Origin: Rhizobium giardinii bv. giardinii H152
Lineage (GTDB): Bacteria > Pseudomonadota > Alphaproteobacteria > Rhizobiales > Rhizobiaceae
Length of the DNA: 64,000 nucleotides
Assembly: GCF_000379605.1 (NCBI RefSeq)
Contig: NZ_KB902735.1
Coordinates: forward strand, 62,001 to 126,000
Direction of reading: 5' to 3'
Shown here one piece after another: positions 1 to 8,103 of the stretch (positions are counted from its first letter, which is position 1; each line of letters starts with the position of its first letter). The position numbers and the translations under genes were made by a program. The notes under the pieces were generated by a model. It had not been told where the DNA came from, ran no database searches, and worked only from the letters and a program-made list of their open reading frames with translations.

Positions 1-309
1 CGAGAAGATCCATCACCGTGCCCGTCGCACCTGAGCGGATCAGCAAGCTGCCCTTGAATTTTCCCCGAGTTGGTCAAGGTGGAGAGCGGGAAGCTCGCAA
101 GGCCGGAAACGCCAACTCGATCAGAATCGCGCTGGCGAGGTCAGCATCGGAATGGCCGGCTGATTCGTCCACCTCAAAATCAGCCGCGCCGATAGTTCGT
201 CCTCAACAGGATTTTGCCATGGCCGACACGGCGATGTCTTCGTCGGACAGCGTTCTTGACGATATACATGCCTTGTTATATAACGTGTTATATAAATCGG
301 AGTGACCAT
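1..309. other. Left-edge stretch without a convincing gene
   Basis: No frame here has a plausible start, ribosome binding site and recognisable product together. On the minus strand a short frame begins at an ATG near 269 with a sequence (MYIVKNA) that resembles the start of some membrane permeases, but it closes within about 30 codons. It may be a decayed gene or chance. The right end holds the operator of the MarR gene at 276-295. Confidence 0.4.
276..295. promoter_or_regulatory. Perfect inverted repeat, probable MarR operator
   Basis: TTATATAAC-GT-GTTATATAA is a perfect 9-bp inverted repeat with a 2-bp spacer. It ends 14 bp before the MarR start codon. The left arm is itself part of the palindrome GTTATATAAC (275-284). 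AT-rich symmetric sites of about 20 bp directly upstream of a marR gene are the usual autoregulatory targets of this family, so self-repression of the marR-acetyltransferase operon is inferred. Confidence 0.7.
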
Positions 310-789
310 ATGGCTGAAGATGTCGTCCGTGCTTTCGGCTTCCTGAGCCTCGGTACCCGCATGAAGCGGATCGGCGAACGCCTGCAGGCGGACACTCAGA
401 AGATCATCGATGAGATGGGCGTCGAAATCGCGGCAAGCCAGTATCCGCTCCTCGCTGCGGTCGACCGGCTTGGTCCGCTGGCGATCGGCGATTTGGCCGA
501 TGCGATGGGTGTGAGCCAGCCCGGCGTCACCCGCAGCATCGCGCAACTCGTCGATCTCGGAGTGCTGCGCGCGGAACCGGCGCCGGATGATCAGCGCCGC
601 AAGCTCGTCAGCCTTACGGCGCAGGGCCAGCGGCTGGTGGATGAAGCAAAAGAGGCGATCTGGCCGCGCATCGAAGCGGCTGTCGCCGATCTCTGCGGCA
701 AGCTCGATGGTCCGCTGCTGGATCAACTGGCAGCGATCGAAGACGGGCTTGCCGCTCTGCCGCTCAACCGGCGTGAACCGAAACCTTGA
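310..789 (+). CDS. MarR family transcriptional regulator
   Basis: A 159-residue winged-helix regulator of the MarR family. The region around residues 50-105 fits the DNA-binding helix-turn-helix and wing: a segment reading LAIGDLADAMGVSQPGVTRS, followed by a basic wing with DDQRRKLVSLT. The start at 310 is chosen because it follows a GGAG box and gives a normal MarR length; the frame is open further upstream only through the operator. An acetyltransferase gene follows after 17 bp, so the two are probably cotranscribed and the regulator probably controls both through the palindrome at 276-295. The ligand is unknown. Confidence 0.85.
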   Translation: MAEDVVRAFGFLSLGTRMKRIGERLQADTQKIIDEMGVEIAASQYPLLAAVDRLGPLAIGDLADAMGVSQPGVTRSIAQLVDLGVLRAEPAPDDQRRKLVSLTAQGQRLVDEAKEAIWPRIEAAVADLCGKLDGPLLDQLAAIEDGLAALPLNRREPKP

Positions 790-806
790 AACAAACGGGT
801 GTTGAG

Positions 807-1487
807 ATGAGCCATATCCTCGACCGGCCGATCTGGAGTGCCCTGGCGACCCGCCATGCGGCCCTTGCCGAAGGCAGTCCCCTGGCAAGACGCTATCAGC
901 CATCCGTCAGCGCCTTTGCCGCTGCTCGCGACGACCGGCCGGAGAGCCTCGAAGCGCTCGGCCGGCTTGCGGCCCGCGACGAAATACTTCTGCTGGCAGA
1001 GGCAAACGAAATCGTTCTGCCACGCGGCCTTCAGATCCTCTCCACCGCCGATCTCGTCCAGATGACGGCCGAACAGCACCTGCCCCTGGTATCCGACCCG
1101 CGCATCGAGCAGCTGGGCGAAGCCGATGCCGCGGAGATGCTGGCGCTCGCCACCCTGACGAAGCCGGGGCCGTTTTCCATCCGGGCACAGGCGTTCGGCA
1201 ATTTCTGGGGCGTGAAGATCGATGGCCGGCTTGTCGCCATGGCGGGAGAGCGGATGAAGCAGCCGGGATACACCGAACTGAGCGGCGTCTGCACGCATCC
1301 CGACGTTCGCGGCAAAGGGCTTGCGCGTTTGCTGTCGCGGTTCGTCGCGGGACAGATCTTCGCGAAGGGCGATCAGCCCTATCTCCACGCCTATGTGACG
1401 AACACGGCCGCCATCGCGCTTTATGAGACAATCGGCTTCAAGATCCGCTCGCCGATAAATGTCGCGGTCGTCGCGCCGGCGGCGTGA
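807..1487 (+). CDS. GNAT family N-acetyltransferase (FR47-like)
   Basis: A 226-residue protein whose C-terminal half is a GNAT domain. Around residues 155-195 it reads LSGVCTHPDVRGKGLARLL, containing the acetyl-CoA binding motif R/Q-x-x-G-x-G/A, and a later segment with NTAAIALYETIGFK is the typical final GNAT strand-helix. The N-terminal half is longer than in minimal GNATs. It would transfer an acetyl group from acetyl-CoA to an amine in the cytoplasm; the substrate is not predictable. The start at 807 follows GTTGAG and lies 17 bp after the MarR stop, so it is probably the regulated gene of a two-gene detoxification-type operon. Confidence 0.85.
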   Translation: MSHILDRPIWSALATRHAALAEGSPLARRYQPSVSAFAAARDDRPESLEALGRLAARDEILLLAEANEIVLPRGLQILSTADLVQMTAEQHLPLVSDPRIEQLGEADAAEMLALATLTKPGPFSIRAQAFGNFWGVKIDGRLVAMAGERMKQPGYTELSGVCTHPDVRGKGLARLLSRFVAGQIFAKGDQPYLHAYVTNTAAIALYETIGFKIRSPINVAVVAPAA

Positions 1488-1547
1488 GAAATCCCTCTTA
1501 CGGTTCTGCGATGTGAGGGCCAGACAATTTGCGACCCTCCACCCGCC

Positions 1548-1673
1548 ACATGGGCGGGCGGCGAGATTACGGCCCTTGCCAAGGAAACCATCGGCTATGC
1601 CAAGGAAAAGGCCTGCGCAGACGTCGTCGACGAAGTCGTCGCTTCGGTGCCGGGCCTCAGCCAGTTCGTCTGA
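1548..1673 (+). pseudogene. Possible 3' remnant of a lost gene
   Basis: A short open frame with rhizobial codon use encodes an amphipathic, helix-like C-terminal tail (GGEITALAKETIGYAKEKAC, then DVVDEVVASVPGLSQFV and a stop). No start codon with a ribosome binding site is visible, and the frame runs back into unrelated sequence. It sits between two convergent genes, immediately before a strong hairpin. I read it as the possible 3' end of a deleted gene whose terminator is still in place. I do not recognise the family. Confidence 0.3.
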
Positions 1674-1684
1674 TATCGGAAACC

Positions 1685-1722
1685 GTTCACGGCCGCTTCG
1701 CCGAGGCGGGGCGGCCGTGAAC
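1685..1722. terminator. Long hairpin between convergent genes
   Basis: GTTCACGGCCGC at 1685-1696 and GCGGCCGTGAAC at 1711-1722 form a perfect 12-bp stem around a 14-nt loop. It lies between the plus-strand acetyltransferase and the minus-strand LysR gene, so it may end transcription from both sides. There is no T tract, so it may work as a stabiliser or a factor-dependent terminator. Confidence 0.5.
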
Positions 1723-1747
1723 ACCACCGGTGCCAGGCCGGCGCCGG

Positions 1748-2608
1748 TCAGTTCTGCCAGGCCTTGACGGTCTCGGCGATCCATTCGGCCGTCAGCGCCA
1801 CCGCCGGCACCTTGACGCGCTCCGGATGCGTCAGCAGGAATAGCGGGCGCTCCGCGAGGGCGTTCGGTTCCTCGACCACGTCGAATCGCGCATCCTTTCG
1901 TGCAAAGCTCTCCGGCAACATCAGATCGGCACCCAAAGCCAGCGAGGCGGCAATCAGCACGTCGAGGCGGGTCGATGTCAGCACTGTCCGAGCATGCGGC
2001 CGCAACCGGTCCAGCGCCTGCATTTCCGGAACATGCGCCAGGCGCTCGCCATAGCGCACCACAACCTTCCCGGCCGTTTCCTCGTTGACGCCGGCCGGGC
2101 GGCAGAGATGGAAGCGCAGGGTTCCGAGGCTGCGGATCTTTGTGTCCTGCTCTGCAGTCCTGCCAAAGCGAAGCGCGATATCCGCTTCGCGCCGCTCGAA
2201 ACTCAGGGATTGATCGTCGGCGACAAAGTCGAGGCTGATGCCGGGATTTTGCCTGGCAAAGACATCGAGCGCCGGAGCGAGAAGGGTTGAAAGTACGAAG
2301 CCGACGCTGGTAACGCGGACATGATCCTTCAGTTCCGCAGTCGCCCGCATCAGCGAGGCGATCGACAGCGAGGCCTCCTGCGAGATCGTCCGCAACCGGT
2401 CGATGATGCCGGAAAGCGGCGGGGTGGCAACGAGCTTGCCGTCAATGCGATCGAAAAGCGCGCTGCCGATGCGGCGCTCAAGGGCGGCGAGCCGTCGTGA
2501 CACTGTCGTCTGGTCGACGCCGAGAGCCGCTGCCGCACCGGATAAGGTGCGATGCCGCAAAATGTGATCGAGAAGTTCCAGATCGGCCCAGTTTGAACCT
2601 GCATTCAT
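1748..2608 (-). CDS. LysR family transcriptional regulator
   Basis: A 286-residue LysR regulator. Residues 5-65 form the winged helix, with LLDHILRHRTLSGAAAALGV followed by QTTVSRRLAALERRIG. The rest is the effector-binding domain, shorter than the average LysR. The start at 2608 is chosen because the helix-turn-helix begins at once and the longer open frame upstream has no family similarity. It is divergent from an isochorismatase-fold hydrolase gene, with 87 bp between the starts. By the usual LysR arrangement it probably activates that gene and represses itself. The inducer is unknown. Confidence 0.85.
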   Translation of the reverse strand: MNAGSNWADLELLDHILRHRTLSGAAAALGVDQTTVSRRLAALERRIGSALFDRIDGKLVATPPLSGIIDRLRTISQEASLSIASLMRATAELKDHVRVTSVGFVLSTLLAPALDVFARQNPGISLDFVADDQSLSFERREADIALRFGRTAEQDTKIRSLGTLRFHLCRPAGVNEETAGKVVVRYGERLAHVPEMQALDRLRPHARTVLTSTRLDVLIAASLALGADLMLPESFARKDARFDVVEEPNALAERPLFLLTHPERVKVPAVALTAEWIAETVKAWQN

Positions 2609-2652
2609 GCAGCTTTGTCCTTGAAAATTTCGGGTATCCCTGTGTCCGCGCA

Positions 2653-2678
2653 GATTGGTAGTCTTGGCCATTCCAATC
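2653..2678. promoter_or_regulatory. Candidate LysR binding site in divergent promoter
   Basis: GATTGG at 2653-2658 and CCAATC at 2673-2678 form an inverted repeat with a 14-bp gap, between the divergent LysR and hydrolase genes. The arms are short and the spacing is larger than the classical T-N11-A core, so this is only a candidate. Confidence 0.3.
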
Positions 2679-2695
2679 CGCAAGGGAGTTTTTTC

Positions 2696-3298
2696 ATGAC
2701 CGATACGACGATGCCCGCCACCACGATCCTCTCGCTCGCAGGTGTGGTCCTGACCCCACCCGTCCTTTCGGACGCGACCCTGATCCTGATCGATTACCAG
2801 AATGAATATCTTTCCGGACCGCTGACCCTGGTTGGAGCGGACGTCGCGCTGGAGCGGGCGGCGATCCTTCTGCAGGCCGCACGCGCGGCCGGGACGCCGA
2901 TCATTCATGTCGCGCATCGGGGCGAGGCGGGCGATCTCTTCGACCGGGGCGCGTTCAGGGGCGCGTTTATCCCGGCTGTCGCGCCTGTGGAAGGCGAGGC
3001 GGTCGTCGAAAAGACCTATGCCAATGCCTTTGCCGCAACCGATCTCGAAGCCCTCGTCGGCCCGGCCGGCACGAAAATCGTCGTGGCGGGGTTCATGACC
3101 CATAATTGCGTCTCGTCCACCGTCCGTGCTGCTCGCGATCGCGATTATTCGATTACGGTCGCGGGCGACGCCTGCGCCACGCGTGACCTGCCGCTACCGT
3201 CGGGCGTCGTGCATGCGGTTGACCTGCATCGGGCGACGCTGGCAGCCTTGGCCGACACGCACGGTTTGATTGCCGATGTTGCCGAGCTGGTCCGCTAG
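2696..3298 (+). CDS. Isochorismatase-family cysteine hydrolase
   Basis: A 200-residue protein of the isochorismatase-like superfamily. The expected catalytic triad can be placed: Asp33 in LIDYQNEY, Lys106 in VEKTYANAF and Cys138 in THNCVSSTVRAA. These enzymes hydrolyse amide or vinyl-ether bonds in small cytoplasmic metabolites such as nicotinamide, N-carbamoyl compounds or isochorismate; the substrate here cannot be assigned. The start at 2696 follows AAGGGAG at good spacing; an upstream in-frame ATG at 2615 has no such site. It is transcribed divergently from the LysR regulator, which is its likely controller. Confidence 0.85.
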   Translation: MTDTTMPATTILSLAGVVLTPPVLSDATLILIDYQNEYLSGPLTLVGADVALERAAILLQAARAAGTPIIHVAHRGEAGDLFDRGAFRGAFIPAVAPVEGEAVVEKTYANAFAATDLEALVGPAGTKIVVAGFMTHNCVSSTVRAARDRDYSITVAGDACATRDLPLPSGVVHAVDLHRATLAALADTHGLIADVAELVR

Positions 3299-3352
3299 AG
3301 TCCGGCAAAATGGCCGTCGGACCATGCTCCGGCGGCCCAAAGAGCCTGGCGC

Positions 3353-4189
3353 TCAGGCCGCCTCGTCCCAGACGGGGGCGAGGCCCTGCGGGTTGACGAT
3401 GCGGCCATCCGGCTTGGCGAGCAGGTGGATCGCCTTCATCTCGTCGGTCGACAGCACGAAATCGAAAATGCCGAAATTCTCGGCCAGCCGCGATTGCGTT
3501 GCGGTTTTCGTCAGGGCGACGACGCCGTGCTGCTGGATCAGCCAGCGCAGCACCACCTGCGCGGCGGTCTTGCCATGATGGCTGCCGATGTCGTTGAGCA
3601 CCGGATCCCTCGGCACGCGGCCGTCGGCCATGGCGTAGTAGGCGGTGATCGACATGCCGAGACGGTCGGCATCTTCCAGCACCTTCAACTGGTCGAGGTA
3701 AGGGTGATATTCCACCTGGTTGGTGACGAGGGGTGCTGCGCTCAGCCGTGCGGCCTCGTCCATCTGGCGGGTGTTGAAGTTGCTGACGCCGATATGGCGG
3801 ACCTTGCCGGTCTGCTGGACGGCATTCAGGCGCTCGATCTGCTCGGCAAGCGGCACCGGGCTTCCCGGCCAGTGCAGCAGCAGGAGATCGACATAGTCGG
3901 TTTTCAGCTTCTGCAGGCTTTCGTCGACGGAAGCCGAAAAAGCGCCTTGCCTGTAATTGTCGACCCAGACCTTGGTGGTGAGGAAGATATCGGCGCGCGG
4001 CACGCCCGACTGCTGGATGGCGGTGCCGACTTCCGCTTCGTTGCCGTAGATCTGTGCGGTATCGACATGGCGAAAGCCAATCTTCAGGGCTTCCGGCACG
4101 ATGCGCAGCACGTCCGGGCCGGGCATGCGGAAGGTGCCGAAGCCGAGGGCGGGAATGGCGGCGCCGTTGGCGTTGACGATCGGTTGCAT
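3353..4189 (-). CDS. Aldo/keto reductase
   Basis: A 278-residue NADPH-dependent oxidoreductase with the (beta/alpha)8 fold. The catalytic tetrad is complete: Asp43 and Tyr48 in HVDTAQIYGNE, Lys73 in TTKVW and His106 in LLLHWPG. The segment GKVRHIGVSNFN is the second family signature. Size and motifs fit the bacterial 2,5-diketo-D-gluconate reductase-like group (AKR5), which reduces a range of aldehydes and ketones. It stands alone on the minus strand. The upstream end is about 120 bp from the MFS pseudogene, with AGGAAA before the start. Confidence 0.9.
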   Translation of the reverse strand: MQPIVNANGAAIPALGFGTFRMPGPDVLRIVPEALKIGFRHVDTAQIYGNEAEVGTAIQQSGVPRADIFLTTKVWVDNYRQGAFSASVDESLQKLKTDYVDLLLLHWPGSPVPLAEQIERLNAVQQTGKVRHIGVSNFNTRQMDEAARLSAAPLVTNQVEYHPYLDQLKVLEDADRLGMSITAYYAMADGRVPRDPVLNDIGSHHGKTAAQVVLRWLIQQHGVVALTKTATQSRLAENFGIFDFVLSTDEMKAIHLLAKPDGRIVNPQGLAPVWDEAA

Positions 4190-4307
4190 GAAATTTTCCT
4201 TTTCGAGGCGGCCCGGCCTGCACTGCCGGGCGTTTTGAATGAAACAGGCCTATAGATGTGGCAGGCGTGGATCGGGTCAAGCCAGCCTCTGCGGGGCCGC
4301 TTTTCCG

Positions 4308-5469
4308 TCAGGCGGTCTGGGCAACGGGCTCCGGCCTGCGATCCAGCATGCTGCTGATCAGGGTGAGAACCAGCGCGCCGGCAACAAGAATTGCACCCAC
4401 CCATGGCGTCGCCTGCAGGCCGAGCGGCGAGGCGACCACCAGGCCGCCGATCCAGGCGCCGGCGGCAATGCCGAGATTGAAGGCGGCGATGTTGAGTGCC
4501 GAGGCGACATCGACGGCACCGGGGCGGTGCTGCTTGGCCAACTGCACGACATAGAGCTGCAGGCCGGGCACGTTGGCAAAGGACAGAAAGCCAAGGGCAG
4601 CAAGCGTGATCAGGGCAGGGATCGCCGAGACCGAGGTGAGGGTGAACAGCGCCAGCACGGCAGCCTGGGCGGCAAACAGAATGGTCAGCGCCTTCACCGG
4701 ATTGCGGTCGGCGATGCGGCCGCCGACGATGTTTCCTGCAGCGATCGCAAGGCCATAGAGCACGAGCACCAGGCTGACGGAGGAGGCGGCAAAGCCGGTG
4801 ACCTCTTCAAGCATCGGCGCAAGGAAGGTGAACGTGACGAAGGTGCCGCCATAGCCGAGCGCCGTCATGCCGAAGACGAGGAGCAGGCGGCCCGAGCCGA
4901 GCACGCGGACCTGATCGAGAATGCTGGCCGGGGCCGCCTTGGACAGCGTTGACGGCAAAAGCGCGGCGATTGCGGTCAGCGCGATCGCGCCAAGCCCTGC
5001 GACGGCCCAGAAGGTGGCGCGCCAGCCGAAGGTCTGGCCAATGACGGTGCCGAGCGGAACGCCGGTGACGATGGCGACCGTCAGCCCCATGAACATCAGC
5101 GCGATGGCCGAGGCACGGCGGTTGGCCGGCACGAGATCGGCGGCAATGGTCGCGCCGACGGAGAACGGAGAGGATGCGGGCGACGAGCAGCATTTCATAG
5201 GAGGGGCTGAGTGCAGACAACGTGTTGCCGGCAATGAACAGCATCATCAGGCCGAGAAGCAGCGGCTTGCGCTCGATCCGGCCGGTCAGGGCGGTGAGGA
5301 TCGGCGCGCCGAAAGTGACGCCGAGCGCATAGATCGACACGATCAGCCCGGCGAGCGGCAAGGTGATGGCGAGATCGGTGGCAACCGTCGGCAACAGGCC
5401 GACAATGACGAATTCGGTGGTTCCGATCGCATAGGCCGCGATCGTCAGTGCATAGAGGGCAAGAGGCAT
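4308..5469 (-). pseudogene. MFS exporter (DHA1/AraJ-like), disrupted by a frameshifting deletion
   Basis: Two overlapping frames together make one drug/sugar efflux transporter of about 390 residues. The first begins at 5469 (MPLALYALTIAAYAIGTTEF, after AAGGTG) and matches transmembrane helices 1-3 up to LLVARILS. The reading then jumps near 5158-5172 to a second frame starting with SVGATIAADLVPANRRASAI, which continues through the remaining helices to 4308. Relatives normally have a short Ala/Gly/His-rich stretch at this junction, so about 20 bases, not a multiple of three, appear to be missing. As read, the protein stops after about 130 correct residues. A sequencing error cannot be excluded, but a single-base error would not explain the missing residues. 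Confidence 0.75.
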
Positions 5470-5609
5470 GGGAGCACCTTTGGTCGCCCGTGGGAGGCCG
5501 GGCTTGGGTTGGCGGCGGCTCACAGGATCCTCCGGGCCGCCGCTGGGTTTCGTTGGGCGGACTATGGATCACAGGGACTTGCGCGATAATCGAGAGGAAT
5601 GGATAAATA

Positions 5610-5630
5610 CCTGTGAAACGAATTCACAGG
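5610..5630. promoter_or_regulatory. Inverted repeat overlapping the LysR start region
   Basis: CCTGTGAA (5610-5617) and TTCACAGG (5623-5630) are perfect 8-bp arms with a 5-bp spacer. The right arm runs into the AGGAGAG ribosome binding site of the LysR gene that starts at 5641. A regulator bound here would block its own gene, as is common in LysR control, while facing the divergent exporter gene. Confidence 0.55.
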
Positions 5631-5640
5631 AGAGAGTGGG

Positions 5641-6534
5641 ATGGACAACTGGGCAGGGGAGATGGAGGTGTTTGTCGCGGCGGCGGAATTGCAGAGTTTT
5701 TCCGCAGCCGGGCGGCGGCTGAAGCTGTCGCCGTCCGCTGTCAGCAAGCTCGTCACCCGCATCGAGGATCGCCTCGGCACGCGCCTTCTGGTGCGCACGA
5801 CGCGCTCGCTGCTTCTGACGCCGGAAGGGGAAATCTATCTCGCCCGGGCGCAACGCATCCTCGCAGACATCGCCGAGACCGAGCGGCTTGTCGCCGAGGG
5901 TGGCCGGGCAACGCCGCGCGGCCTGCTGCGTGTCAATGCCTCGGTCGGCTTCGGCGAATGCTACGTCCTGCCGCTTGCCGGTGAATTCCTGGCGCTCTAT
6001 CCGGAGGTCCGGCTCGAACTGTCGCTATCGGACAGCCTCATCGACCTGATCGAGGAGCGGACCGACGTGGCGATCCGCGTCGGCCCGATGCGCGATTCGT
6101 CCCTGAAGGCGAGGAAGCTGCTCGACAGCCATCGCATCACGGTCGCCACGCCGGGGTATATCGAGCGCCACGGCGAGCCGAAAACACCCGCAGATCTGGC
6201 GGCGCACAATTGCATCACCTTCACCTTCGGCAGGACGCCCGGCGAATGGCCGTTCCGCGATCCGGGCGTTGCCTCCGTCTATCTGAGCCCGGCTTCGGGC
6301 AATGTGCAGGCGGCGAGCGGCTCGATTGCCCGGCACCTCTGCCTGCAGGGGCTGGGCATTGCCCGCATCGGCAAGTTCCACGTCGAGCGGGATCTCGAAA
6401 GCGGCGCTCTGGTCGAGGTGCTGAAGGACTACAATCCGATCGAGCCGGAACAGTTCTATGCGGTCTTTGCGGGCCACGAGCATCTCGCGGCCCGCATCCG
6501 GGCGTTCATCGACTTTTTGGCCGAGCGGGTATGA
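5641..6534 (+). CDS. LysR family transcriptional regulator
   Basis: A 297-residue LysR protein of normal length. Residues 5-65 are the winged helix with SFSAAGRRLKLSPSAVSKLV and an arginine-rich segment ending in RTTRSLLLTPEG. The rest is a type 2 periplasmic-binding-like effector domain. It belongs to the group often found divergent from MFS exporters or oxidoreductases. Here its neighbour is the broken MFS exporter at 4308-5469, so its main target may already be lost. An inverted repeat at 5610-5630 covers its ribosome binding region and suggests autorepression. Confidence 0.88.
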   Translation: MDNWAGEMEVFVAAAELQSFSAAGRRLKLSPSAVSKLVTRIEDRLGTRLLVRTTRSLLLTPEGEIYLARAQRILADIAETERLVAEGGRATPRGLLRVNASVGFGECYVLPLAGEFLALYPEVRLELSLSDSLIDLIEERTDVAIRVGPMRDSSLKARKLLDSHRITVATPGYIERHGEPKTPADLAAHNCITFTFGRTPGEWPFRDPGVASVYLSPASGNVQAASGSIARHLCLQGLGIARIGKFHVERDLESGALVEVLKDYNPIEPEQFYAVFAGHEHLAARIRAFIDFLAERV

Positions 6535-6569
6535 CGGCAAAGGCGGACACCGCCCGCAGGTTCAATCCC

Positions 6570-7064
6570 CTATTCGGCAGCCTTGAGGGATGTGATGATG
6601 GCCTGGAGTTCGGGGCCGTGCTGTTCCTGCATGCCCTTCGTGCCCCAATAGGTGATGACCAGAAGCTTGCCCTCCTTTGGCGACAGGAATGAAAGGCCGA
6701 TGCTGACGTCGCCGTCATTGTCGCTGCCGGACCAGTCGAGATTGGTCATGTCCATGCCGTTGAGTTTCTCGCTGCTTTCCTTCTGCGTCGACGCGTCGAT
6801 CTTGACGCCGTTCTTTTCAAGGAAGGCAACGGCGTCTTCGACTACCTTGTCGGTCGTTTCGCCGTCGGCGATGTCGATGGAGATATAGATGGCGCTGTCG
6901 CCCGACGTGGCGTCGATACCGCTCTCAGTCTCCTTCGGGCCCCAGTCGTCGGGGATCGTGATCGATGCGATCGGCGCGTCGCTCGGAAAATTCAGGGTCG
7001 CGGCATGGGAAGCGGCGGCCGGCAGGAAAGCGGCGATGACGGCCGCGGCAATGGTCTTTTTCAT
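6570..7064 (-). CDS. Exported protein of unknown function
   Basis: A 164-residue protein with a clear Sec signal peptide (residues 1-21: Lys-Lys, a hydrophobic Ala/Ile-rich core, cleavage after AASHA). The mature part is acidic and begins with TLNFPSDAPIASITIPDDWG. It has alternating strand-like and charged segments and no cysteines, suggesting a small soluble periplasmic domain of about 15 kDa. I do not recognise a characterised family. It ends convergently with the LysR gene and is divergent from chaC. Confidence 0.75.
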   Translation of the reverse strand: MKKTIAAAVIAAFLPAAASHAATLNFPSDAPIASITIPDDWGPKETESGIDATSGDSAIYISIDIADGETTDKVVEDAVAFLEKNGVKIDASTQKESSEKLNGMDMTNLDWSGSDNDGDVSIGLSFLSPKEGKLLVITYWGTKGMQEQHGPELQAIITSLKAAE

Positions 7065-7346
7065 GGATGTCTCCGACGTTCAGCGTTCGTTTGAATCTTG
7101 CGGCTGACCGCCGCCGCATGGCATCGCCATTTCTCTTCCCGTCTTCCCCGGATCAAGAAATCAGATGGTTCGCAGCTCAGAGATACGCGAAAACTCTTAA
7201 AGGCATGCTCTCCAAATTTGGGTGAAATTCCATTTGTGCGGATCACCCTGCATCTCTCTTATGGCTTGACTGGCAGGATGGCTCTGGCAATTTGATGCGG
7301 CACGATCCTCCCCATCCTTTTCTTCCCGTGCTGATCCCTGGTCCCG

Positions 7347-8060
7347 ATGCCCAGACTGCGAAAAATGTCCCTGACGCCTGATCTCGTGGCGCTCTGTCAC
7401 CGCGACATTGTCGATCCAGGTCCCGACGGGCGCTGGACCGCCATTACCGACGAAGGCTACAGGGATCTTGCCGAACGGCTCGAGCGGGAGAGCCTCGGGC
7501 AGCCGCTATGGGTGTTTGCCTATGGCTCGCTGATCTGGAAGCCGGAGTTCGAGGCGATCGACAGGCAGCGGGCGACCGCGTTCGGCTGGCACCGGTCCTT
7601 CTGTCTGCATATCAATCGCTGGCGCGGCTCGCATGAGCAGCCGGGCTTGATGATGGCGCTGGAGCGCGGCGGGCGATGCGACGGTGTGATCTATCGCCTG
7701 CCGGACGGCGATCGCATCGGGCAGATCGAGCGCATGCTGCGGCGAGAAGTCAGTTCCTTCGAAAATATCGACGCCGTCCGATGGCTGCCGGTAAAATCCG
7801 AGAGCGGCCCATGCCGTGCGCTGGGGTTCTGGGTGGGGGCGAAGGGCGAGCGCATTCTCTCCCGCCGGCCGCTGGATGAGGTCGCGGGCATCCTGGCGCG
7901 CGCCTGCGGTCATTTCGGATCCTGCGCGGAATATCTCTACAACACCGTTTCTCACCTCGAGGATTTCGGCATCCGCGACCGCAATCTCTGGCGGCTGCAG
8001 CAGCTTGTGGCAGAGGAGATCAGGTCGATCCACGGGCCGGCCATCGCCTCGCCGTCGTAA
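7347..8060 (+). CDS. Gamma-glutamylcyclotransferase (ChaC family)
   Basis: A 237-residue ChaC-type enzyme. The family's substrate-binding loop appears as WVFAYGSLIWKPEFE near residues 52-66, followed by RATAFGWHRSFCL and a catalytic-acid region around the conserved Arg/Glu segment before ENIDAVRWLPV. The C-terminus has the typical HFGSCAEYLYNTVSHLEDFG motif. ChaC enzymes split glutathione into 5-oxoproline and Cys-Gly in the cytosol. Neither the ATG at 7347 nor the one at 7365 has a good ribosome binding site, so the first residues are uncertain. It stands alone. Confidence 0.88.
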   Translation: MPRLRKMSLTPDLVALCHRDIVDPGPDGRWTAITDEGYRDLAERLERESLGQPLWVFAYGSLIWKPEFEAIDRQRATAFGWHRSFCLHINRWRGSHEQPGLMMALERGGRCDGVIYRLPDGDRIGQIERMLRREVSSFENIDAVRWLPVKSESGPCRALGFWVGAKGERILSRRPLDEVAGILARACGHFGSCAEYLYNTVSHLEDFGIRDRNLWRLQQLVAEEIRSIHGPAIASPS

Positions 8061-8103
8061 CCGCGAAGCGGAAACGCGGATGCGTTCGACGTGTTTCGGC
8101 GCT

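Noticed and set aside
5150..5180. Programmed ribosomal frameshift in the MFS exporter gene
   Set aside because: No slippery heptamer or pause structure is visible and residues expected at the junction are missing, so a deletion explains it better.
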